Assembly (NCBI GenBank): GCA_028877005.1
Contig: JAGWPI010000093.1
Coordinates: 1 to 5,228 of the forward strand
DNA length: 5,228 nucleotides
Direction: 5' to 3'
Origin: Bacteroidota bacterium
Lineage (GTDB): Bacteria > Bacteroidota > Bacteroidia > Chitinophagales > Chitinophagaceae
The notes under the pieces are model-generated. The model was given only the letters and a program-made list of their open reading frames with translations, had not been told where the DNA came from and did not search any database. The position numbers and the translations under genes were made by a program. Shown here piece after piece: positions 1-5,228 of this stretch; the stretch's first letter is position 1, and each line of letters begins with the position of its first letter.

Positions 1-631
1 ATGTAATTACTCTACCATCCATAATTTCAGAAACTAAGGTAGCGGGTGATGCTAATAGAATATCTTTAATACGTATATCGTCCAGTAATTCTCCATTTTG
101 ATTAATAACATATATTACATCAATGGTTTCGCTATTCTTTGCATATTTTCTAATGGTAGCAAACACTTCCTCTATGCTATTGTGTTCATATACATATACA
201 TAGTCAGGCGTCATTAATCTTCCTACTGAATCTTCCGGATATCCTAAAAGAGACAAAGTTATTTTTCTCTCTTCCTGATTCAATAATTTTATTAAGTCTC
301 GAATAGTGGCATTAGGTAATTCGGAAAGAAATGCAGTTCTATCATCAGGGGGCAATTCATTAAGTAATTCTGCTGTTTTTGATACAGGAAGTGTTTTAAC
401 AATATCTTTTTGTTGTGTAATGTCTAAAATTTTGAAAACATGTATCGCCCTATGCATAGACATGTTAGCAAGAATGATGGCTTCATGCTCCGGATATTGA
501 TTCACTAATTCAACTACATCAGTAATGTGAAGGTTATTTAGAAAAAAAGATAAAGCCTCTTTATTATCTGATTGCAGATATTGCAGAAATTGTTCTTCTT
601 TCGAAATATTTTTTTGTAAAATCGAAGCCAT
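1..631 (-). CDS. mgtE: Magnesium transporter MgtE, N-terminal part (cut by window edge)
   Basis: Partial gene: translation from the ATG at 629-631 stays open for 210 codons and leaves the window at base 1. MgtE is a dimeric inner-membrane Mg2+ channel whose cytosolic N domain and paired CBS domains sense Mg2+ and gate the pore. Residues about 25-128 form the helical MgtE N domain, with the hallmark segment 'LPPDDRTAFLSELP' at 93-106. The junction 'GRLMTPDYV' (137-145) opens the first CBS domain, which runs to about 195 with 'IYVINQNGELLDDIRIKD' at 173-190. The second CBS domain begins near 'SEIMDGRVIT' (201-210). The rest of CBS2 and the five-helix membrane domain lie outside the window. The usual CBS glycine after 'L-V' is replaced by Asp-Asp, which I recall as normal in Bacteroidota MgtE. 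No Shine-Dalgarno precedes the start. It is divergent from the SET gene across 82 bp, too short for a classical Mg2+ leader riboswitch. Family assignment is firm; whether the whole gene is intact cannot be seen. Confidence 0.93.
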   Translation of the reverse strand, partial: MASILQKNISKEEQFLQYLQSDNKEALSFFLNNLHITDVVELVNQYPEHEAIILANMSMHRAIHVFKILDITQQKDIVKTLPVSKTAELLNELPPDDRTAFLSELPNATIRDLIKLLNQEERKITLSLLGYPEDSVGRLMTPDYVYVYEHNSIEEVFATIRKYAKNSETIDVIYVINQNGELLDDIRIKDILLASPATLVSEIMDGRVIT

Positions 632-666
632 GTTGCAATTTAAGTGATAAAATGAGGATCAAAAAA

Positions 667-694
667 TTTGGAATACTGAATTCAACTAACTTCG
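667..694 (+). promoter_or_regulatory. Possible Bacteroidota-type promoter for the SET-domain gene
   Basis: The divergent gap 632-713 contains TTTG at 667-670 and TAACTTCG at 687-694. These resemble the Bacteroidota housekeeping sigma elements, TTTG at -33 and TAnnTTTG at -7. The second box differs at one defined position (C for T), and the 16-bp spacing is shorter than the usual 19 or so. Transcription would start near 701, giving a leader of about 13 nt before the ATG at 714. A TATAAT at 702-707 is too close to the start codon unless the message is leaderless. I found no good matching pair for mgtE on the opposite strand. This is a weak, pattern-based call in A/T-rich DNA. Confidence 0.25.
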
Positions 695-713
695 TTTATT
701 TTATAATTTAAAT

Positions 714-1097
714 ATGATTTTACCTGATTTAGTTATTGCACCCTCACCGAAAGGTGGGAGAGGTGTATATACAACAAAAACAATTGACTCTGGAATAATA
801 ATTGAAATTTCTCCTGTTATAATATTAAGCAAACAGGAAAGATTAATTGTAGAGCAAACATTATTATATAATTATATTTTTGAATGGGGATTATCTAGAA
901 AAAAAGCGGCTTTGGGATTGGGTTATCTCTCTTTATATAATCATGATTATAATGCAAATGCAGATTATACCATGGATTTTGATAATGCGCTCATGACAAT
1001 AACTACAGTAAGAAAAATTAAGAAGGGGAATGAAATTTTTATTAATTACAATGCACACCCTACTGACACTACTAAAATTTGGTTTAATGCAAAATAA
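714..1097 (+). CDS. Small stand-alone SET-domain protein (probable protein-lysine methyltransferase)
   Basis: A 127-residue protein made almost entirely of one SET domain, the fold that transfers methyl groups from S-adenosylmethionine to lysine side chains. All core motifs appear in order. 'KGGRGVYTTKTIDSG' (13-27) is the N-terminal SAM-binding GxG strand. 'GLGYLSLYNHDYNANADY' (68-85) contains the NH(S/D)..N signature, with N76, H77 and N80 or N82. 'KKGNEIFINYN' (103-113) corresponds to the G-E-E-L-x-x-D/N-Y motif, with catalytic-type Tyr112. The cysteine-rich post-SET zinc motif is absent, as in many short bacterial members, and the chain ends at 'IWFNAK'. There is no signal peptide or membrane segment, so it should be cytosolic. 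The A/T-rich leader has no Shine-Dalgarno, and no other start fits as well because the SET-N strand begins near residue 7. It stands alone, divergent from mgtE and convergent with the efflux operon. Its substrate is unknown; possible targets are DNA-binding or ribosomal proteins. The family call is strong and the activity is inferred. Confidence 0.88.
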   Translation: MILPDLVIAPSPKGGRGVYTTKTIDSGIIIEISPVIILSKQERLIVEQTLLYNYIFEWGLSRKKAALGLGYLSLYNHDYNANADYTMDFDNALMTITTVRKIKKGNEIFINYNAHPTDTTKIWFNAK

Positions 1098-1100
1098 TTG

Positions 1101-1131
1101 AAAAAAATTGGGGTTGTAAAAATACAACCCC
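1101..1131 (-). terminator. Rho-independent terminator of the efflux operon
   Basis: Bases 1110-1131 form a perfect 9-bp inverted repeat: GGGGTTGTA, a 4-base AAAA loop, then TACAACCCC. Read on the minus strand, the stem is followed by AATTTTTTTC, a U-tract from the run of seven A at 1101-1107. This is the expected order for an intrinsic terminator downstream of the tolC-type stop at 1162. On the plus strand the stem starts 13 bp after the SET gene stop but is followed by GTAATTCACC rather than T's. It should therefore be a poor plus-strand terminator, although the stem could still protect the 3' end of that message. Confidence 0.82.
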
Positions 1132-1161
1132 GTAATTCACCAAAACCCAACTATAAAAAAA

Positions 1162-2445
1162 TTACCAATATTGATAACCAATTAATCTAGCTAATTCAAC
1201 TTTTGCTAAACATAATTGGTATTCGTATTGTAATCTGGTTAAAGCAGCTCTTTGTACATTGGTGCTGGCGTTGGTTAATTCTAAATTAGTACCAGTGCCA
1301 TTTATAAAGCGAGATGCCGCTAACTGTTCGGCATATTTGGCTTCTTCTATTTGCCCATTGGTATTTTTTATACGCTCCATATTACTCTTAATATCTGTCA
1401 ATGCTTGCTGAATGTCTTTTTTGTAATTATTATTTAGAGTTTCTTGAGCTAACTCATTTTGTTTTACAATATTTTGAGCCAGTTTAACTTGTTGTTTTGT
1501 TTTACCGCCATTATAAATTGGAATGGTAATGCCTATGCCGGCTAAATAGTTAAAGCGCGGATTTTCTACTTCCGGAACATATCCATTCTTATAACCTGCT
1601 GCTGCTTGAAGGCCAACAACCGGTTTATTAGAAAGTTTAGCTATGTTTACATCACTTAAAGCTTCTTTTATTTTATCTTTCATAATAACAAAATCCATAT
1701 TACTTGCTTGCGCTATAGTAATTAAATCATCAATATTATTAGTTGCAGTTAAGTCAAAATCGAAGTTAGTACCAGATTCAAAACTAATGCCGGTGGTATA
1801 TGATAATAGGGTGAGCTGCTTTTGGATAGTGTTTTGTAAATCAACTTTTCTATTCTCTTCATTATCAATTGCTGCCTGTATATTTAATACATCTATTTTA
1901 AGTGCATCGCCATTTTGTAACTTTGCTATTACAATTTTCTTGTTATCAGATAAAAATTTAATGACACTATCTTGAATAGCAATGGCCTTTTTGAGATAAA
2001 CTAAATTATAATAGATTGTGGATACTTGATAAGCCAATTGGGATTTTACGTTTGTTAAGTTATGCGTAGCAGTTTGTAATTCATCTTTCGATTTTTCAAT
2101 GTTTGCTTTCAATCTGCCAAAATCAAATAAAGCGTATTGCGCATTTACACTTGCATTTACACTATTTACAGGTGCAAATTGAAAATCGGTACCACCTAAT
2201 GGGATAGTAATTTTAGGTTGTATATATGCATAACTGGCATTGCCTGTTATTTCAGGCATATTATTTAATTTGGTTAATTCTAATTTTTGTTGGGCTATGG
2301 TAATAGTATTATTTACCTCTTTAACTTTTGGATAGTAGGTAAAAGACTGATTGATAAGGTTTTTCAATTCAGTATTTACCTGTACCTGAGCAGAACTGTA
2401 AAAAGATAATAGCGTAAGTAATATTAAAAAATTATATTTTTTCAT
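1162..2445 (-). CDS. TolC-family outer-membrane efflux channel
   Basis: A 427-residue outer-membrane factor that would trimerise into a beta-barrel plus alpha-helical duct carrying substrates from the EmrA/EmrB-type pump to the outside. Residues 1-19 are a signal peptide (KK, hydrophobic core, 'SSA' before Q20) with no lipobox cysteine, so cleavage by signal peptidase I is expected. The family's internal duplication is visible. 'ALFDFGRLKANIEKSK' (105-120) pairs with 'IPIYNGGKTKQQVKLAQ' (308-324), the two strand-to-helix turns. 'LQNGDALKIDVLNIQAAI' (176-193) pairs with 'FINGTGTNLELTNASTNVQ' (380-398). Long Gln/Asn/Lys-rich helices fill the space between. The chain ends 'IGYQYW'. It is the last gene of the operon, 48 bp after the transporter stop, and is followed by a terminator. 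A purine run (CGGAAG) touches the ATG, too close to act as a normal ribosome binding site. Length is within the family range. The exact subfamily and substrate cannot be told. Confidence 0.93.
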   Translation of the reverse strand: MKKYNFLILLTLLSFYSSAQVQVNTELKNLINQSFTYYPKVKEVNNTITIAQQKLELTKLNNMPEITGNASYAYIQPKITIPLGGTDFQFAPVNSVNASVNAQYALFDFGRLKANIEKSKDELQTATHNLTNVKSQLAYQVSTIYYNLVYLKKAIAIQDSVIKFLSDNKKIVIAKLQNGDALKIDVLNIQAAIDNEENRKVDLQNTIQKQLTLLSYTTGISFESGTNFDFDLTATNNIDDLITIAQASNMDFVIMKDKIKEALSDVNIAKLSNKPVVGLQAAAGYKNGYVPEVENPRFNYLAGIGITIPIYNGGKTKQQVKLAQNIVKQNELAQETLNNNYKKDIQQALTDIKSNMERIKNTNGQIEEAKYAEQLAASRFINGTGTNLELTNASTNVQRAALTRLQYEYQLCLAKVELARLIGYQYW

Positions 2446-2493
2446 CTTCCGATTTTTTTACTGATATTATATACTCAATGTTATATATACATA

Positions 2494-4080
2494 TTAATGT
2501 GCTTCACTTGCAGCCTTCATCATAGCTGCCTTCTCTGCATCACTTTGTTTTTTTACTCTTAAAAATACTACCAATGGGATGACCAAGATAAAAAATATAG
2601 CCACTAATCTAAATGTATCCAAATAGGCCAAATAATAAGATTGTCTCTCAACAGAAGCATTAATAAAACCATAAGCTTGGTGTGTAGCATCCTGAATACT
2701 TGCGCCAGTTTTACTGATTAAACCCCTGGCTATTGTTTGCACCCGTTGTAACAGTAAAGGAGAACCTACCGGCATATTACTAACTAAATCACTCCTGTGT
2801 TGGGCATATTGATGTGAAATGTAGTTGTTGGCCATAGCTATACCAAATGCACCACCTAGCTGGCGTATCATATTATTTAATGATATACCGGCTGCATAAT
2901 CTTTTGGCTCTAATCCTGCTACTGCTTGATTAATTAGGGGTAATTGCACCATTGATATACCAATTGCACGTAATAGAAGTGGGAAAAAGAAATCCCATTT
3001 ACCTACATCAGGACTTACTTGTGATGTTAGAATACTATATGCTGCAAATAGAAGAAAACCTACTACTACAAAAGGGATGGGGGAAACTCCTTTACTCATA
3101 ATTTTTCCAACAATAGGTAACATCACTACGGCCATAAGGGTAGGTGGAAGTAGTGATATGCCTGTTTCATAGGCTGTAAAACCAAGAACACGTTGTGCCA
3201 GTATGGGATATACAAATACAGAAGTAAATAAACCTAACCCTGCTACAAATGTAAAGATGGTGGTAAAAGCCAAATTTCTATTACCCAATACTCTTAAATT
3301 TACCGCAGGTTGTTTAATACTTAATTCATAAGCAATAAACCCAATAATACCTATTACAGCAATAACGGAGCAAATTCTTATAGCTGAGCTACTAAACCAA
3401 TCGTCTGCTTCACCTCTTTCTAATACAAATTGTAAGCAACCAATTCCTGCAGCCAGCAATAGTATACCGTTGTAATCTATATGTATATTTTTTTTCTTTT
3501 TTCCTTCGCCTTCTTTTTTCTCTATAAAATAAAAAGTAAGCATTGTTGCTATAATGCCAATTGGAATATTAATCATAAAAATTAATGGCCATGAAGCATG
3601 ATCTATAATATAACCCCCTAAAGTTGGGCCTAGTGTTGGGCCAAGTACAATACCCATACCAAACAAACCCGATGCAATTGGCCTGTCTTTTGGTTCAAAT
3701 GCATCAAATAAGATGGCTTGTGAGGTAGATAATAATGCGCCACCACCAATACCCTGAACAAATCGCCATGCAATTATTTCAACTAATGATGATGATTGTG
3801 CACACATATATGATGCCGCAGTAAAAATGATCATTGATACTAAATAGTAATTTTTTCGCCCAAAATATTCAGCCAAAAATCCTGTTAGGGGAATAATAAT
3901 AACATTTGCAATAGCATAAGAAGTAATTACCCAACTTATGTCTTCTATACTTACGCCCAAACTTCCGCTCATATCGTTTAATGCCACGTTTACTATTGAT
4001 GTGTCTATCAATTCCATTACGGCAGCCGTAACTGTTGTAAGCACAATAATAAAGCGGGCAAATCCTCTTGGTGTAGCCAT
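2494..4080 (-). CDS. emrB: DHA2-family (EmrB/QacA) 14-helix MFS drug:H+ antiporter
   Basis: A 528-residue inner-membrane pump expected to expel hydrophobic compounds in exchange for protons. MFS drug-antiporter motifs are present. 'ELIDTSIVNVAL' (23-34) is motif D1 in helix 1, with the acidic residue D26. 'GFLAEYFGRK' (67-76) is motif A in the loop between helices 2 and 3. 'RFVQGIGGG' (106-114) is motif B in helix 4, with R106. The antiporter motif C is at 147-156 in helix 5 (G-PTL-G-P-TL-GG). About 14 hydrophobic segments can be counted, the last near 488-508. A lysine-rich cytoplasmic loop (187-198) separates the sixth and seventh, and a long hydrophilic loop (about 420-485) precedes the last, both normal for DHA2. 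The tail is short and cytosolic. The start lies 12 bp after the adaptor stop, which implies co-transcription. The symbol follows the EmrB-like family; an orthologue of the E. coli gene is not implied, and substrate is unknown. Confidence 0.93.
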   Translation of the reverse strand: MATPRGFARFIIVLTTVTAAVMELIDTSIVNVALNDMSGSLGVSIEDISWVITSYAIANVIIIPLTGFLAEYFGRKNYYLVSMIIFTAASYMCAQSSSLVEIIAWRFVQGIGGGALLSTSQAILFDAFEPKDRPIASGLFGMGIVLGPTLGPTLGGYIIDHASWPLIFMINIPIGIIATMLTFYFIEKKEGEGKKKKNIHIDYNGILLLAAGIGCLQFVLERGEADDWFSSSAIRICSVIAVIGIIGFIAYELSIKQPAVNLRVLGNRNLAFTTIFTFVAGLGLFTSVFVYPILAQRVLGFTAYETGISLLPPTLMAVVMLPIVGKIMSKGVSPIPFVVVGFLLFAAYSILTSQVSPDVGKWDFFFPLLLRAIGISMVQLPLINQAVAGLEPKDYAAGISLNNMIRQLGGAFGIAMANNYISHQYAQHRSDLVSNMPVGSPLLLQRVQTIARGLISKTGASIQDATHQAYGFINASVERQSYYLAYLDTFRLVAIFFILVIPLVVFLRVKKQSDAEKAAMMKAASEAH

Positions 4081-4092
4081 GAATTTAATTTT

Positions 4093-5139
4093 TTATTTGT
4101 TATTGGCAACTACATATACACTCAATCCTGCCCGCAATAAATCTTTATATTGCCCTATATTATCGAAATTAATTTTAACAGGTACTCTTTGGGTAACTTT
4201 TACAAAATTGCCGCTTGAATTGTCAGGAGGTAATAGTGCAAATTTTGCACCTGTTGCATCACTTAAATTGGCCACTGTTCCGGTAATTTTTAAATTTGGA
4301 TAAGCATCAATATCAATTTCAACTTTTTTGCCTCTGTACAAATGTTGTAATTGATTTTCTTTAAAATTTGCTACAACCCAATAGCTACTATTATCTACAA
4401 TAGAAAATAATGGAGTTCCTTCTTGTACAAATTGGCCTTCACTCACATTTCTTTTACCAATTTTACCGGATTGTGGTGCAAAAATTTTAGTATAGGTTAA
4501 TTTTAGTTTTTGTTGATCTATTTTTGCTTGTTGCACAGCAATAGATGCTTCTGCTTTTTCTACAGAAGCTTTTAATACCGCTAATCTGCTGTCAGCTGCA
4601 TTATAATCTCTATGTGAATTTTGATATTGTTGTAATGCTGTTTCATAATTATACTGAGAATCATCTAGTTGTTTTTTGGTAATGGCTTCTGCAGCATATA
4701 GATTTTTATCTCTATCTAAATCCTGCTGAGCTTTTTTAAGTCTTATTTCACTTAAATCAATATTACCTTTATTTACTTTTAAAGAAACCAATGCGTTGTT
4801 TAAAGTAGCTTTAGCGTTCACAATATCAATTTTGGATTGCGCCAAATTGGCTTCCATTTCTTTCAGTTGTAACAATAAATCAGCATCATCAATTTCAGCT
4901 ACTAATTGTCCTGCTTTTACACTATCATAGTCCTTTATGTACAAATTTCTGATATATCCTGAAACCCTAGGTAATACAGGCGTTATTTGCCCTTCAACCT
5001 GAGCATCATCAGTAGTTTCGTGTGTTAATGCAAATTTAATTTTATCAAAAATAAAATAACCTGCTACTAATAAAACTACAATGAGTATAATTAAACGGAC
5101 GGGAGATTTTTTCTTTTGTTCTTGTGCTTGCTGTTCCAT
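4093..5139 (-). CDS. emrA: EmrA/HlyD-family periplasmic adaptor (membrane fusion protein)
   Basis: A 348-residue adaptor that would join the DHA2 pump in the inner membrane to the TolC-type channel. A short Lys/Gln-rich cytosolic N terminus (1-15) is followed by one membrane helix (about 15-31), leaving the rest periplasmic. 'TTDDAQVEGQITPVLPRVSG' (42-61) begins the biotinyl-lipoyl-like half-domain, whose second half is around 'FAPQSGKIGKRNVSEGQFV' (220-238). Between them, about 87-215 is a long heptad-like alpha-helical hairpin rich in Ala, Gln, Lys and Leu. The beta-barrel region follows ('YWVVANFKENQL', 253-264). The EmrA hallmark 'GAKFALLPPDNSSGNFVKV' (297-315) and 'QRVPVKI' (317-323) come next, then 'LRAGLSV' (335-341). 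These signatures favour EmrA over RND-type adaptors such as AcrA. It is somewhat shorter than E. coli EmrA, mostly in the helical part. First complete gene of the operon, 39 bp after an upstream stop. No Shine-Dalgarno is seen. Confidence 0.93.
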   Translation of the reverse strand: MEQQAQEQKKKSPVRLIILIVVLLVAGYFIFDKIKFALTHETTDDAQVEGQITPVLPRVSGYIRNLYIKDYDSVKAGQLVAEIDDADLLLQLKEMEANLAQSKIDIVNAKATLNNALVSLKVNKGNIDLSEIRLKKAQQDLDRDKNLYAAEAITKKQLDDSQYNYETALQQYQNSHRDYNAADSRLAVLKASVEKAEASIAVQQAKIDQQKLKLTYTKIFAPQSGKIGKRNVSEGQFVQEGTPLFSIVDNSSYWVVANFKENQLQHLYRGKKVEIDIDAYPNLKITGTVANLSDATGAKFALLPPDNSSGNFVKVTQRVPVKINFDNIGQYKDLLRAGLSVYVVANNK

Positions 5140-5178
5140 GTATTTTGGTAGTTTATTTTTTTGTAATGTAATTTTTTT

Positions 5179-5228
5179 TTAGGGTTGTAGTAATGTGTCG
5201 TGTACCATTTGTTGAATATGTGTGACGA
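5179..5228 (-). CDS. C-terminal end of an upstream gene, possibly the operon regulator
   Basis: On the minus strand one frame enters at the right edge and reads 15 residues, VTHIQQMVHDTLLQP, before a TAA at 5179-5181. The stop lies 39 bp before the adaptor start. The composition (amphipathic, with I/V/L spacing and no low-complexity run) looks like the last helix of a real protein. The other two frames read into poly-lysine from the A-rich gap. Efflux operons of this kind are often preceded by a TetR/AcrR or MarR repressor gene in the same direction, so that is the natural guess, but 15 residues cannot establish a family. The 39-bp gap contains no recognisable Bacteroidota -7 box, which is compatible with co-transcription. 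Confidence 0.5.
   Translation of the reverse strand, partial: VTHIQQMVHDTLLQP

Noticed and set aside
306..500. Plus-strand open frame of 64 codons
   Set aside because: Lies wholly antisense to the well-supported MgtE coding sequence and has no recognisable domain.
933..1127. Minus-strand open frame of 64 codons
   Set aside because: Antisense to the SET gene and crossing the terminator hairpin; its Ile/Cys/Tyr-rich composition is typical of a shadow frame.
1643..1975. Plus-strand open frame of 110 codons
   Set aside because: Fully inside the TolC-family gene on the opposite strand; Ser/Ile-rich shadow with no domain signature.
2446..2493. Alternating TATATA-type sequence between the transporter and channel genes, considered as a promoter or hairpin
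   Set aside because: Low-complexity A/T DNA with only weak self-complementarity and no TAnnTTTG box; no specific element can be supported.
3481..3525. Long T/C-rich run (poly-Lys codons on the minus strand), considered as a possible frameshift or slippage site
   Set aside because: The reading frame and hydrophobicity pattern continue normally on both sides, and a charged loop between helices 6 and 7 is expected there.
3600..3660. Repeated G-P-T-L-G-P-T-L-G-G in the transporter, considered as an unusual duplication
   Set aside because: It falls exactly on antiporter motif C of helix 5, and similar doubled GP sequences are, to my knowledge, common in DHA2 transporters.
3938..4303. Plus-strand open frame of 121 codons
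   Set aside because: Spans the emrB/emrA junction antisense to both conserved genes; no plausible protein features.

Overview
The window looks like an ordinary chromosomal stretch from a member of the Bacteroidota, most likely a free-living Chitinophagaceae or Sphingobacteriia-type organism. The DNA is strongly A/T-rich. Start codons follow A/T-rich leaders without a clear Shine-Dalgarno sequence, which is typical of this phylum. The MgtE CBS domain carries an 'LLDDIRIKD' variant that I associate with Bacteroidota. The taxonomic guess is inference from style and families; no marker gene is present.

Layout from left to right: (1) 1-631, minus strand, the N-terminal 210 residues of a magnesium transporter MgtE, cut by the left edge. 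(2) 632-713, a short divergent intergenic region. (3) 714-1097, plus strand, a 127-residue stand-alone SET-domain protein, a probable protein-lysine methyltransferase. (4) 1098-1161, a convergent gap holding a perfect 9-bp hairpin with a U-tract on the minus strand, the probable terminator of the efflux operon. (5) 5139 down to 1162, minus strand, three genes read as one operon: EmrA/HlyD-type periplasmic adaptor, EmrB/QacA-type (DHA2) 14-helix transporter, and TolC-family outer-membrane channel. (6) 5179-5226, the last 15 codons of a further minus-strand gene just upstream of the adaptor, plausibly the operon's regulator, though too little is present to identify it.

The three efflux genes encode a complete tripartite pump: a proton-driven inner-membrane pump, an adaptor crossing the periplasm and an outer-membrane duct. 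Substrates cannot be read from the sequence; related systems export hydrophobic drugs, uncouplers or fatty acids. The mgtE and SET genes are transcribed divergently, and nothing visible links them functionally to each other or to the pump.

I found no convincing undescribed system. The least routine item is the small SET-domain protein, whose target in a free-living bacterium is unknown. No tRNA, rRNA, CRISPR array, insertion sequence or attachment site was seen.
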